The position numbers and the translations under genes are program-made. This document shows positions 16,901 to 24,188 of a DNA stretch of 64,000 nucleotides, piece by piece (positions within the stretch are counted from its first letter, which is position 1; every line of letters starts with the position of its first letter). The notes below the pieces were generated by a model. That model worked only from the letters and a program-made list of their open reading frames with translations, did no database searches and was not told the origin of the DNA. The stretch spans positions 1 through 64,000 of the forward strand of contig JACPUR010000018.1 in NCBI GenBank assembly GCA_016192135.1, given 5' to 3'. Origin of the DNA: Candidatus Tectomicrobia bacterium. GTDB lineage: Bacteria; UBA8248.

Positions 16901-17029
16901 AACGTCACGGTGAACGTGAGCGGGCAGAACCTATCCGACCCTGAGGCCGTCGCGCGGGCCGTCGGAAGGGAGATGCGGAGCGAGCTCTCGCGGCTCGACC
17001 GGAGGACCCTCGCGCCCGTCCAGAGGTAG
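13997..17029 (+). CDS. Phage tail tape measure protein
   Basis: 1010 aa, starting at GTG 13997 with AGGAAGG nine bases upstream. The N-terminal region (residues about 1-250) has the tape-measure pattern with hydrophobic helices (FARGAVETAGSVEALQLRL, FAAFMGVDMTLASQSFGRAM-like stretches). A long charged coiled coil occupies about residues 400-680. A Gly-rich hydrophobic segment (GSSILGLFTGGVGGALLAGG) lies near residue 815, and the C-terminus ends YNVTVNVSGQNL and SELSRLDRR. Tape measure proteins set siphophage tail length and help DNA entry. It is the clearest evidence for a tail module. Confidence 0.88.
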   Translation: MSTQLKFQVGADISPAVAQLARLKGVAAESFRGMSSAMSPITSLFKGMASAIGNVVTTMLGMLGAQGLSALIGKVADFARGAVETAGSVEALQLRLSVMLGSTEAASAAFDKFQSVAAKVPFSLEQVIQSGVQLQAFLTGTGFKAEDLSEGMADLAAFMGVDMTLASQSFGRAMAQGAGAADILRERGVLNVIRAFRDMRGEMKDITEISIEEFRRDLIDLVTNPTHGIAGMSDKLASTWGGVLSMLEDAMFELKRGIGDALLPTLKELVNETIIPAVKATSQWVKENQELIKTDFIEWLKRSVAIGKEMATWLGDVVGFVTKWTGIQAASRAVWEANESAIDTWGKTLVAGGATLEEFTTIMREKGVKGTNEMIQVMARAGVGAGKLTLEFKKAVRDMPDILDEQDVTAADRSQLDKLLGERAAFERKKLRIASEVQAQINALAGDGTAIYKVELEKQVGELKSKNVTEIDARRLAAAQREAVERKVTATIAGLRGDEEATFRLGLQKELADLGKQGVSKGLLKQYETARLTDFAKKQRQEEEKIRDDAMKQFQAETDARMKMGEDLLEFVTEGAKKADHEIRLIDGGYTEWVRRERQKRREAIEAEYGASESTARLFAAREKQVIRDAQADIAAAYGDTTAQAEVQVRKKFEAVLAATLDERTATAAAEAEKLRLSRGFFDGFSQGLIELRQRTSDFASISKGFIISAFDASRRFLSDGFFSALTGDFKALEKLPQQFANSMIRAFADMSAQLVTNTAFQFLFGTAGKTGGGGGSQVATFGGVLGGLGQMLGFGGGQGGGGFDFLKTGSSILGLFTGGVGGALLAGGLGLAGGFGLSKLFGGKDDPFKGTNMSGAITGQIQQAAANLLIAKGIAPDQARLNQIANEYFAFAGSDNMDLFGAFMASGRLNDLLRAKFPGFKRGGFFDVGGVGGPDSQLIAFLASPGERVSVRPPGGDHVAGGGSATYNVTVNVSGQNLSDPEAVARAVGREMRSELSRLDRRTLAPVQR

Positions 17030-17047
17030 AGATTGTGGAGGTTGACG

Positions 17048-17446
17048 ATGGCAAAGAATGTGACACCTGAAATCGCAGAGCTGTGGGAACAAATGGTCGC
17101 GGTCGAGACCAAGTTACGGGCCCGGCCATTCGGGAAGCGGTCCAAGGAAGAGCGGGACGGCATCTCCGCCGAGATTCTGGGAATCCAGGCGGACCTGCAG
17201 CTCCATGCACCGCGCACCCTCTGGGATGTCGCGGTGTTCATCAAGATCGGCCAGGCCTGCGTCCTCAGCCAGTTTCAGCGGGCCGCATCCAAGTTGGAGC
17301 CCGGCGAGGCCCAGCAGATTCGAGAGGGCCTCGAGATCATTGAGGCTGCATGGACGGCAGTCCGGAAGATGGCGGAGGCGGAGGAGTTCGCCGGGCGCGA
17401 CTCCAGCGCAGGCAAGGCGCCTACGGACAAGGAAAACAAGGGCTGA
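17048..17446 (+). CDS. Prophage hypothetical protein
   Basis: 132 aa from ATG 17048, chosen because GGAGG lies six bases upstream. A longer reading from 17033 has no ribosome site. It has mixed helical content (TPEIAELWEQMVAVETKLRAR) and a polar, Lys/Glu-rich tail. It lies right after the tape measure gene, where tail assembly chaperones or minor tail proteins often occur, but no similarity is recognised. Confidence 0.55.
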   Translation: MAKNVTPEIAELWEQMVAVETKLRARPFGKRSKEERDGISAEILGIQADLQLHAPRTLWDVAVFIKIGQACVLSQFQRAASKLEPGEAQQIREGLEIIEAAWTAVRKMAEAEEFAGRDSSAGKAPTDKENKG

Positions 17447-17477
17447 GTCATTTCTCACACAAAGAGGGGATCGGAGA

Positions 17478-17759
17478 ATGGATCCGAAGACCTGCAGAAA
17501 GCGCTTGCACCTCGCGCTGCGCACCATTTCCCAGGACACCCTGGTGAAGCACGCGGGGTTGCGGCTGAATTTCGGCCCCAATGACCTGACGGACGTGAAA
17601 TTGACCCCGGCGCCGAAGGGCTCCGAGGGCATCAACTTTGGTTCCTTTCAGCAGGCCATGGCAGCGGCCGTGGACGCTCTGACCGAGGAAGCCCTTGGCA
17701 AGGGCAGATCGGTTTCGTTGACCTTCGCCGATGGCAAGGTGGCGACAGAAATTCTCTGA
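17478..17759 (+). CDS. Prophage hypothetical protein
   Basis: 93 aa from ATG 17478 with GGAG close upstream. No domain is recognised. It begins MDPKTCRKRLHLALRTIS and ends in a short beta-like VSLTFADGKVATEIL. Part of the same plus-strand run as the tail genes. Confidence 0.5.
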   Translation: MDPKTCRKRLHLALRTISQDTLVKHAGLRLNFGPNDLTDVKLTPAPKGSEGINFGSFQQAMAAAVDALTEEALGKGRSVSLTFADGKVATEIL

Positions 17760-17792
17760 CCACAGAGGCGCGGAAGCGCCGGGAGGAAACAG

Positions 17793-18149
17793 ATGAGCAC
17801 AGAGCTTGAGCGACGGAACGCCGTCCTCGGCATGGACGTCTTCGGTGGTCACCTCGAGGAGAAGAACGCACCTGCGGAAACTGACCGCGAGCTCGAGCAC
17901 AAGAAGCTCGGCGCCCGGCTCCTCCGGGAGTCCGGCCTGCCGCAGTCGGTTCTCAGCTCCCTCTTCCTCCAACAGGTCTCCGAGGCGTCCGACGAGGCGG
18001 CGATAAGGGCCCTCATCGAGGACCGCCGCCTGGCCACGCTGCCGGCGGACTCGGCCCGCAAGCGAGCTGCCATCTCGCTGCCCGTATTTGGCGGCCCCCT
18101 TCGCGAGGATGAGCGGGAGTTCGCGATCCGGGAGGGGCTCATCAGGTAG
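17793..18149 (+). CDS. Prophage hypothetical protein
   Basis: 118 aa, preceded by AGGAAA. Helical, with a charged middle (ETDRELEHKKLGARLLRESG) and a second helix near SEASDEAAIRALIEDRRLA. No family recognised. Confidence 0.5.
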   Translation: MSTELERRNAVLGMDVFGGHLEEKNAPAETDRELEHKKLGARLLRESGLPQSVLSSLFLQQVSEASDEAAIRALIEDRRLATLPADSARKRAAISLPVFGGPLREDEREFAIREGLIR

Positions 18150-18433
18150 TCGGCGCGGCGGACTTTCGCCATCGAGGCCAGCGAATGATGCCGCGGTGCG
18201 CACCCCGAAACCCCTGCCGGGATGGCCTCCCCGGCGGGGGTGGACGGGCCGAATCCCTCCCCGCCGCCCCTGTGGGATCGTCCATCTTCCTCCGATGGAC
18301 GGTCCCCCGAAGGGCAGGGGCGGCGGGCCAGGGAGGCCCCTGGGGACAGCGGGACGCGAAGCCTACCGAGGATCGGGTGACGATGGGGCCGCGGCACTGA
18401 AAAGCGCGCGCGTTTTAGAATGGGGGCAAGAAA

Positions 18434-18952
18434 TTGGCACAGCCGCAGCCAGTGAACCTCACGGCGAATTTGCCCGAGTTCAACCGGTTCGTCGACGGCG
18501 TGATCGCGAAGCTGGGGGATCCCCGCGGCGAGGTACTGGACCGGACCCTCCGCGCCATCGCCCTCAAGCTGCTCGACCGGATCATCAAGAAGAGCCCGGT
18601 CGACACGGGCCGCTCCCGGGCCGCCTGGTACGTCGCCATCCGGCGGCTCGGGGGGAGCGGGAACCCGGGGGGCGACCCCAAGGCCGTAGAGGACGGGCTG
18701 GCCAAGGGCGATCTCCGGTGGGGGGGCGGCTGGCTCCGGCCCCGCTTCATCGAGGTCATCAACGGGGTCAACTATGCGATCTGGCTCGAGATGGGCCACT
18801 CCCGGCAGGCCCCCTCGGGGATGGTGCGGATCTCGATGCTTGAGATGGCAGGCCGCCGGGAGATGGAAAAGGAGCTGATGGAGAACATCCGCACAGCCTG
18901 GCTCACCGAGTCGCGCAAGGTATCGAGCGGACTCACGGGCCGCACTTTTTAG
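18434..18952 (+). CDS. HK97 gp10-like minor tail/head-tail joining protein
   Basis: 172 aa, starting at TTG 18434. The diagnostic block KKSPVDTGRSRAAW (residues about 55-68) followed by INGVNYAIWLEMGHSRQAPSG (residues about 112-132) matches HK97 gp10-type proteins that complete the neck or tail. In ordinary siphophages this gene comes before the major tail protein and tape measure gene. Here it comes after, so the module is rearranged. Confidence 0.78.
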   Translation: MAQPQPVNLTANLPEFNRFVDGVIAKLGDPRGEVLDRTLRAIALKLLDRIIKKSPVDTGRSRAAWYVAIRRLGGSGNPGGDPKAVEDGLAKGDLRWGGGWLRPRFIEVINGVNYAIWLEMGHSRQAPSGMVRISMLEMAGRREMEKELMENIRTAWLTESRKVSSGLTGRTF

Positions 18953-18962
18953 GGAGATGAGT

Positions 18963-19694
18963 ATGCGAATTGACCTGGACCGCCCCGATCTGTACTTCCC
19001 GATCCTGGAGCTCGAGGACGTCGGCGAGGAGAGGCTCGCCGAGCTGGGCGCTCGCCGGTTCCATGACGCCAGCGGTGAGATCATCATCGATCCGACGAGC
19101 CTGGAGCGCTACGGCGCCGGGCGCTGCTTCGAGAGGTTGGGGTCTCCCCTCGAGGCCGCCTTCCGGGCATGGTGCTCGCGGGAGTGCTTGTTCGATCAGA
19201 TTCGTCGAGAGGTCCCACCGATCGCTGCCGCCTGTCGCGGGGCCAAGGCGGAGGCGAGGCAGTTCGAGGGGCACCTTGTCGTCCCGGTCTCCCAGCTCAC
19301 GGACCCGCGCGAGGCCCTCGAGATGTATCAGGAGCGGCAACGGATGGAGCTTGACCGCCTCCTCAAGGAGAGGTTCCTGTCCGCCGGCGGGATCCATATG
19401 GACCCCAGCGCCGGGCTGTCGATGATCGGCGAGCGAATCGTCGGCTCCATCATGGAAGATGAAGCCCTTCACGGCATCATCCAGCGAATCCTCATCGCAA
19501 AAGTGGCCATGCAGTCGCTTCCGGAGGATCGCCCCGCCCGCCAGCCCTCCTACGATCCCGCTTCCCGGTCCACGGAGCGCGAGGCGGCGAGGGCGGCCGT
19601 CCGGGAGGCGGAGGCGGCTTACGCGGCGTTCTGGCGGCCCATCCTCGGGCGCTTCCTGGCGGAGCTGACCCGCAGGCCCGCGCCTGTCGCGTAA
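18963..19694 (+). CDS. Prophage hypothetical protein
   Basis: 243 aa from ATG 18963, since GGGAG is six bases upstream (ATG 18957 has no room for a site). It begins MRIDLDRPDLYFPILELEDV. The middle holds CFERLGSPLEAAFRAWC and a charged helix EMYQERQRMELDRLLKERF, and the C-terminus is Ala/Arg-rich and helical. No recognised family. Confidence 0.55.
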   Translation: MRIDLDRPDLYFPILELEDVGEERLAELGARRFHDASGEIIIDPTSLERYGAGRCFERLGSPLEAAFRAWCSRECLFDQIRREVPPIAAACRGAKAEARQFEGHLVVPVSQLTDPREALEMYQERQRMELDRLLKERFLSAGGIHMDPSAGLSMIGERIVGSIMEDEALHGIIQRILIAKVAMQSLPEDRPARQPSYDPASRSTEREAARAAVREAEAAYAAFWRPILGRFLAELTRRPAPVA

Positions 19695-19804
19695 GAATCG
19701 GCTGGCCCCCCGGCCCGCCGGCGGTCCCTTCCTCGGTCGCCGGCGCGGAGGGGTTGGGGTGACCCCGGGGGGGCCGGCTTCTTCCTGCAAATGGAGGGTT
19801 GACC

Positions 19805-20257
19805 ATGGCACGGGCAATTTCCGGAGCGGAGCGCGCCCGGGTTGCGTCCGACCCCTTCGCATTGGCGGCCCTGGAACGCGCCCCACTGCCGGACCTCGGG
19901 ACGCTCCCCGAATTGGCGGATGAGCCGGCCACGGAGTCTCCCAGGCTTGCCGTCCTCTCCCGAGGAATGCGGCGGGCCGTCCGGAGTTCCCAGAGGGTGC
20001 CGGTGGTAGGGGACCTCGGCGAGGAAGTGTGTGAGGTCGGTCGTGTCGAGGGCTCGGACGTCAAGTATCCCATCCGGGCCGCGCTGGCCCGCTATAAGGA
20101 CGGAAGTCTCCGCGTCGGGCTCAACAGGGTCCTCGACTCAGCAAAGGGGCTCGTCAACTTCCGGCTCGGGCGGATGGACGCTGACGAGGCGCTGGGCGTG
20201 GCCAAGCTCCTCACCAGGGCCGCCAAGATGATGAAGAGCCGAAGGAGGAAGCGATGA
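19805..20257 (+). CDS. Prophage hypothetical protein
   Basis: 150 aa from ATG 19805 with GGAGGG six bases upstream. The C-terminal half (RRAVRSSQRVPVVGD ... ALARYKDGSLRVGLNRVLDS) looks ordered and ends in a basic KMMKSRRRKR. It overlaps the next gene by ATGA. Function unknown. Confidence 0.52.
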   Translation: MARAISGAERARVASDPFALAALERAPLPDLGTLPELADEPATESPRLAVLSRGMRRAVRSSQRVPVVGDLGEEVCEVGRVEGSDVKYPIRAALARYKDGSLRVGLNRVLDSAKGLVNFRLGRMDADEALGVAKLLTRAAKMMKSRRRKR

Positions 20258-20619
20258 GTTTTGACGCGAGTTCCCATATATCGCGCGCGGAAGGTCAAAA
20301 CCCATTCGAGCCGACACCCGCCCAGCTCGCGTTCACCGAGGCGGCCTTGGCCGCGGCCAAGGGCGATCCGGTCCCGCTGGTCAACCTCCGCAATGGTGGT
20401 TTGGCCCTAAAAGATTGGGCGTCGTGGCTCATCACCGTGCCGGGGTTCCAGGAATCGCTGACCGAGCGCCTCGAGTTGCGGAACGGAAAGCGTGCCGCCG
20501 CCTTCGCCCGGGCAGTCACCACCGCCTTCGGCTGCACGCGGAACCAGGGCCGGGGGTTCGCTCAAGCCCTGGGGGCTGGCGACAAGGTTTTCTACGCCAT
20601 CCCGCGCGCGCTGCTCTAA
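20254..20619 (+). CDS. Prophage hypothetical protein
   Basis: 121 aa with an ATGA overlap to the upstream gene. It has a helical N-terminus (TPAQLAFTEAALAAAKGD) and a C-terminal stretch with Phe/Gly and two Arg. No domain recognised. The tight spacing shows co-translation. Confidence 0.5.
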   Translation: MSFDASSHISRAEGQNPFEPTPAQLAFTEAALAAAKGDPVPLVNLRNGGLALKDWASWLITVPGFQESLTERLELRNGKRAAAFARAVTTAFGCTRNQGRGFAQALGAGDKVFYAIPRALL

Positions 20620-20624
20620 TTTTC

Positions 20625-20654
20625 TTGACAGAGGGGATCGCGCTTGACTATAGA
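20625..20654 (+). promoter_or_regulatory. Candidate promoter (TTGACA-18-TATAGA)
   Basis: A consensus -35 box TTGACA (20625-20630) is followed after 18 bp by TATAGA (20649-20654). It would start an RNA near 20661, just within or before the two-helix membrane protein gene, if translation begins at ATG 20680 rather than TTG 20644. Confidence 0.35.
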
Positions 20655-20919
20655 GCAAAAAGCCTCCCGCCCGGAAGGCATGCAAGATGCACGGTCCGCT
20701 CCCGCTCTCTTCGGACGCGATCTTGGCGAGGCAGCCGCGGAGTGGTTGCTCCTCACCATCGTGCTCTTCATCCTCGCCCCCGTCGCGGCTGGCTTCGCCT
20801 GGGCCTGGAACCTCGCCGCTCCCTTCCTCTCCCTGCCCCCGCTCCACCCCGCCTGGCTGCTCGCCCTCTTCGGCCTCATCCTCGCATCAAGGGCGGTCGG
20901 GCTCCGTGGCAGTCTTTAA
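20644..20919 (+). CDS. Small two-helix membrane protein, holin-like
   Basis: 91 aa from TTG 20644 (GAGGGG upstream), or 79 aa from ATG 20680. Two hydrophobic segments (about residues 34-55 and 66-84) are separated by a short loop, with a charged N-terminus. This size and topology fit class II holins, but similar small membrane proteins have other roles and no lysin gene is next to it. Confidence 0.5.
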   Translation: MTIEQKASRPEGMQDARSAPALFGRDLGEAAAEWLLLTIVLFILAPVAAGFAWAWNLAAPFLSLPPLHPAWLLALFGLILASRAVGLRGSL

Positions 20920-21280
20920 GAGCCTGACCCACGCCCTCGCCTGGTACTACGCCGAGCGCCTCCGGGCGGGGGCGCCCTCCGCTCTCCGCTTCGACCCTGA
21001 CGCGCTTCTCCACCGCTCCCGGCCGGGCCCGCGGGACGAGCACCTCGTCAAGATGTGCGACGTCGCGCAGCTCGTCGAGCAGGAGACGGACTACACCCAG
21101 AAGGTGCTTTTCATGTTTTACGGCTTCGACCTGGAGGCCCGCCAGATCGCGGAGGAGCTCAAGAAGACCGAGGCCGGGATTGAGGGCACCATCCAGCGGG
21201 CCCGGCGCTCGCTGCGGTACGAGATGGAAATCAGGGGGCTCATTCCGAATGGTGAGCGATGGGGCCGCCACCGGGCCTGA
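20906..21280 (+). CDS. Sigma-70 region 4-like / antiterminator-type regulator
   Basis: 124 aa, start GTG 20906 overlapping the previous gene. The C-terminal part, QIAEELKKTEAGIEGTIQRA followed by RRSLRYEM, has the shape of a sigma region 4 helix-turn-helix. The preceding LVEQETDYTQKVLFMFYGFD resembles the helix before it in phage late-gene sigma-like regulators. Inferred role: control of late element genes. The start is chosen because an upstream extension runs through another gene. Confidence 0.55.
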   Translation: MAVFKSLTHALAWYYAERLRAGAPSALRFDPDALLHRSRPGPRDEHLVKMCDVAQLVEQETDYTQKVLFMFYGFDLEARQIAEELKKTEAGIEGTIQRARRSLRYEMEIRGLIPNGERWGRHRA

Positions 21281-21515
21281 TGACCGCTGGCTGGTGGGCT
21301 GGAAGGAGATCGCGGCCTACCTGGGCCGGCCCATCGACACGGTGAAGAACTGGGGCCGGGCGGGCAAGCTGCCCGTGTGGAGACCCGTCCCTGGGAGCAT
21401 GCCCCAGATCCGGGCCTCAACTCTCGATCGGCTCCTGCGGGAGGGGACGGCCACAGCGGAGGCCGCCCCCACCCGCCCCGATCCGCCCCGGGTCGTGGCG
21501 CGGCGGGCCCGATGA
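21249..21515 (+). CDS. HTH DNA-binding protein
   Basis: 88 aa, ATG 21249, overlapping the sigma-like gene by 32 bp. VGWKEIAAYLGRPIDTVKNWGRAGKLPV is a helix-turn-helix of the excisionase/terminase-small-subunit type. The tail is Pro/Arg-rich. It could be a regulator or a terminase small subunit-like protein, but no large subunit follows. Confidence 0.62.
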   Translation: MVSDGAATGPDDRWLVGWKEIAAYLGRPIDTVKNWGRAGKLPVWRPVPGSMPQIRASTLDRLLREGTATAEAAPTRPDPPRVVARRAR

Positions 21516-21688
21516 GCTACTACCTGATCGACGGGCCCCTCCCCATGGCGCCCCTGTCCGAATGGGAGGACTTCCGCCAGCGACTCGAAAAACTGCCATC
21601 GGAGAACCCAGAGGTGGCCCAGCAAAAGACGCTCGCCGACGAGATGATCGCCCGGCTCAAGCTCCTTAGGCGCTCGAGCGGACCCTGA
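21512..21688 (+). CDS. Small prophage protein
   Basis: 58 aa, ATGAGC start at 21512 overlapping the HTH gene stop. No domain recognised. Its 3' end overlaps the convergent minus-strand gene by 23 bp. Confidence 0.45.
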   Translation: MSYYLIDGPLPMAPLSEWEDFRQRLEKLPSENPEVAQQKTLADEMIARLKLLRRSSGP

Positions 21689-21923
21689 CAGCGGGTCCAG
21701 GAGGCGCACCCGGCTCCGGCGCTGCCCGTCCCTCCAGGGCCTTTTCGATGCGGCGCTGACTCTTGAGGATAGCCGCGAGGATCTCCTCCGAGCGCTCCAT
21801 TGAGCTCACCATCCGGTTGTATTTGTAGAACCAGCACCAGAACTCCCGCAGGACCAGGAACAGAAGGAAACCCAGGGCAAGGAGAAAGATGACGAGCCCC
21901 CAGATGCCACCCGGGCCATTCAT
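21666..21923 (-). CDS. Single-pass small membrane protein
   Basis: 85 aa. Residues 5-26 are one hydrophobic helix, followed by FWCWFYKYNRMVSSMERSEEILAAI, a Trp/Tyr interface and amphipathic helix seen in many small uncharacterised bacterial membrane proteins. It is the only minus-strand gene in the element. An upstream GGAGGTCC site on the minus strand supports the start. Such opposed genes in prophages are sometimes expressed in the lysogen. Confidence 0.6.
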   Translation of the reverse strand: MNGPGGIWGLVIFLLALGFLLFLVLREFWCWFYKYNRMVSSMERSEEILAAILKSQRRIEKALEGRAAPEPGAPPGPAVRVRSSA

Positions 21924-22029
21924 GGCGGACCTCCGCTGATGGGGTTGGACCGGCGCATTGAATTATCGGATAGTACCAGGAAACGAGCCTTCGGAAATAG
22001 GCTCGGACACAACCCTGGAGGATGATGTC

Positions 22030-22398
22030 ATGCGCGCCCTGATTCTAGGTATGGTCTTAATTCTCTTCCCCGTTGGCGCTTTCGGCGCCTGGGTCAACGC
22101 CTGCGAAGATCCGCAATGGCAGAGCACGGCGAGCCAATATTGCAAATGTGTTGGGCGCCAAGTGTGGCACGATTCCGAGGGAATCCGGCGTCTGATGCAG
22201 GCTGGCCGGAGCATCCCTCCGGTGGGCAGCGTCATAGGGGTGGCCTGGCGGCCCAAGGGCAGCCTCATCTCCAAGGATGGCCGGACAACGCCACGAAATG
22301 CTTTCTACTACATCGTGGACGACGGGCGGCCGGACCCCTTCCTAAAGAATCCTCGTGAATCGGTCTTTGAGGGGGGGGCGCGGCTATGGTGCCGATAG
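22030..22398 (+). CDS. Small exported Cys-containing prophage protein
   Basis: 122 aa from ATG 22030 (GGAGG seven bases upstream) with a clear signal peptide (MRALILGMVLILFPVGAFGA). The mature part has four to five cysteines (NACEDP, YCKCVG, LWCR) and no recognised domain. It overlaps the next secreted-protein gene by 13 bp. A pair of exported proteins is unusual cargo and may alter the host envelope. Confidence 0.62.
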   Translation: MRALILGMVLILFPVGAFGAWVNACEDPQWQSTASQYCKCVGRQVWHDSEGIRRLMQAGRSIPPVGSVIGVAWRPKGSLISKDGRTTPRNAFYYIVDDGRPDPFLKNPRESVFEGGARLWCR

Positions 22399-22655
22399 CT
22401 CTGATCCTCGCGATCCTCGCCCTGGCGCCCCAGGCGTTTGCCGCGGAGGCCCAGGAGCCCCGCCGGGTAGACCTCTTCGACAAGGACTCCCGCCGGACCG
22501 GCCATGCCGTGATCGAGCCGGAGACGGGCCGGGTGGACCTCTACGACGCGAAGAGCCGGCGCCAGGGCTACGGGAAGGTGCAGCCCGGCGGCGGGCTGGA
22601 GCTCTTCGACCTCAAGGGAAACCGGCTCCAGGGCGTCCGGCCTTCTCTCAGGTAA
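22386..22655 (+). CDS. Small exported protein with three short repeats
   Basis: 89 aa with a signal peptide ending AFA-A (about residue 19). The mature part has three similar motifs, VDLFDKDSRRTG, VDLYDAKSRRQG and LELFDLKGNRLQG, about 20 residues apart, as in small beta-repeat proteins. Function unknown. Confidence 0.62.
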   Translation: MVPIALILAILALAPQAFAAEAQEPRRVDLFDKDSRRTGHAVIEPETGRVDLYDAKSRRQGYGKVQPGGGLELFDLKGNRLQGVRPSLR

Positions 22656-22966
22656 GGAATCCAGCCCCCGATTCTGGGGGCTTTCCATCCTCCCCTGCGC
22701 CCCGGTTGCGCTTCCCCTCGAAATCCGCCCCTCAGCGCCCCGATCTCCCCAACCCCCTCCCTACCCTCACCCCCTCCCCGCAACCTCGCTCCTGTAAACG
22801 CGCGCGTTCGTAATTCGGGGCGTTCCGTGAGGGTCCTGACCCCCGCTTCGCGCAACGTGCCGGCTACTTACCACTACATCCGAGTTCCCCACAAAAATAT
22901 TTCGTGCACTCCTGATGCTATAATGCTATATTCATAGCATCACACTTCCCCGCCCCCAGAGGGGAC
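22656..22966. other. Gap with palindrome and AT-rich operator/promoter
   Basis: No gene. The left part is C-rich. A palindrome AACGCGCGCGTT lies at 22797-22808. From about 22880 the sequence turns AT-rich and contains the operator described separately. It separates the exported-protein genes from the regulator cluster before the integrase. Confidence 0.6.
22914..22941 (+). promoter_or_regulatory. Operator with direct and inverted repeats over a -10 box
   Basis: GATGCTAT (22914-22921) and ATAGCATC (22934-22941) form 8-bp arms, and ATGCTAT is repeated directly at 22923-22929. A perfect TATAAT (22919-22924) sits inside the operator. The -35 is weak. A repressor binding here would block transcription of 22967 onward, toward the integrase. 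Confidence 0.6.
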
Positions 22967-23350
22967 ATGAAAACCGCGAGCTTCTTCTCCTACGACGGCC
23001 CCGGGCGCATCTCGATCGCCCGATGGGCGCCGCGAGGCCAGGGCGGCCTCCCGAAGTACCGCCCCCTGCAGGTATCCGCCGCGATGATGCGGATGGAGCC
23101 CGAGCCGTTCCGGCTGGCCTACGCCCGGGACGTGCTCTCGAAGCTCGATCCCCACCAGGTCTGGGACGAGCTCTGCGCCCTGGCCCAACCCCATGAACCC
23201 ATCCTGCTGTGCTGGGAGAGGCCCCCCATCGTCTGGCCCTCCCACTGGTGCCACCGCCGCGACGTGGCGGAATGGCTCGAGTCGGGGCTCGGGGTCGAAA
23301 TCCCCGAGATCGCCGCACCTGAGCCGCCGAAGGAGCAGATCCATGCCTGA
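22967..23350 (+). CDS. DUF488-family protein
   Basis: 127 aa. The C-terminal block LLCWERPPIVWPSHWCHRRDVAEWLE (positions about 85-110) is the DUF488 signature, which carries conserved Cys and His. The N-terminus (ASFFSYDGPGRISIARWAPRG) fits too. DUF488 proteins are small, often near phage or mobile DNA, and biochemically uncharacterised. First gene after the operator at 22914. Confidence 0.72.
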   Translation: MKTASFFSYDGPGRISIARWAPRGQGGLPKYRPLQVSAAMMRMEPEPFRLAYARDVLSKLDPHQVWDELCALAQPHEPILLCWERPPIVWPSHWCHRRDVAEWLESGLGVEIPEIAAPEPPKEQIHA

Positions 23351-23534
23351 GACGCTTGCCGACACCCCGCCCGAACGAGAGGAAGGCCCCGTGGCCGAGA
23401 AGCAGCTTGCCATTCGAATCCCCGAGGAGCTCCACCGCCGCTTCCGCCTCGAGTGCGTGCGGCGGGGGGTCTCCATGCGGGATGTGCTCGAGGAGGCGAT
23501 TCGGAAATTCCTGGCCGGAAAACGCGGGCGATGA
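23343..23534 (+). CDS. Ribbon-helix-helix (RHH) DNA-binding protein
   Basis: 63 aa from ATG 23343, overlapping the DUF488 gene by 8 bp. KQLAIRIPEELHRRFRLECV followed by RRGVSMRDVLEEAIRKFL is a typical ribbon-helix-helix fold (CopG/Arc/ParD class). Probably a dimeric repressor. A candidate for binding the operator at 22914. Confidence 0.75.
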   Translation: MPETLADTPPEREEGPVAEKQLAIRIPEELHRRFRLECVRRGVSMRDVLEEAIRKFLAGKRGR

Positions 23535-23616
23535 GCCCCCGGCACGGAGCCGCGGCGCCGCCGGCGCGGTTCCCGGCCGATTCCATCATGCGGTCCGGCG
23601 GAAGAGGAGAGCACAC

Positions 23617-23931
23617 ATGAGCGTCCAGGTTGACTCGTGTGGAAACAGAGTAGTGGTCGATCCCGTCGTGGATGCCGTCACGGGCTTTTTCGCCGGCCGC
23701 GTCCCGAGGAAGAAGCTCGACAAGACCCTGGCCGGCCCCTGCAACGGCCTCGGTAGCGTGCTGGCCCTGCTCAAGCTGGCCGAGTGGGCCGCCCTCCAGT
23801 CCGGCGACCAAAAGCTCCTGAATCTGTGTCTCTTCAAGGCGTGTCAGTCGGAGATTTCGGAAGGCGAGGCCGATGTCGTTCTCGCCATGTTCCGGGAAGT
23901 GGAGAGTGTTGCATGCCTGAGCGCCTCCTGA
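23617..23931 (+). CDS. Prophage hypothetical protein
   Basis: 104 aa from ATG 23617 with AGAGGAG eight bases upstream. Helical after residue 15, with PCNGLGSVLALLKLAEWAAL and CLFKACQSEISEGEADVVLA. Three to four cysteines. No family recognised. Confidence 0.5.
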   Translation: MSVQVDSCGNRVVVDPVVDAVTGFFAGRVPRKKLDKTLAGPCNGLGSVLALLKLAEWAALQSGDQKLLNLCLFKACQSEISEGEADVVLAMFREVESVACLSAS

Positions 23932-24188
23932 CTACGGCGGAGGTCGCCGAGAGGATCCAACGCCGGCCCGAGTGGGTCCGGGAACAGGCGAAGCTGCGCC
24001 GCATCCCCGCGATCCGGCTGGGACGCCACTACCGGTTCCGCCCGTCGGCGATCGAGGCCTGGCTCAGGGATCAGGAGACCGCGCAGCCGCCAACGAGGAC
24101 GCAGTTGATTCGGAGGGCCGCGGGGGCCGCCATCGCCGACGTGTACGGCATCCCCCGGGCCCGCCGGCAGAGGAGAAAGAACAGGTGA
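23913..24188 (+). CDS. Excisionase-like HTH protein
   Basis: 91 aa from ATG 23913, overlapping the previous gene by 19 bp. LLTTAEVAERIQRRPEWVREQ followed by the wing RIPAIRLGRHYRFRPSAIEAWL matches excisionase-type HTH_17 proteins. Two genes before the integrase is the usual place for xis, so recombination directionality is the likely role. A basic C-terminus (RARRQRRKNR) fits DNA binding. Confidence 0.75.
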   Translation: MPERLLTTAEVAERIQRRPEWVREQAKLRRIPAIRLGRHYRFRPSAIEAWLRDQETAQPPTRTQLIRRAAGAAIADVYGIPRARRQRRKNR

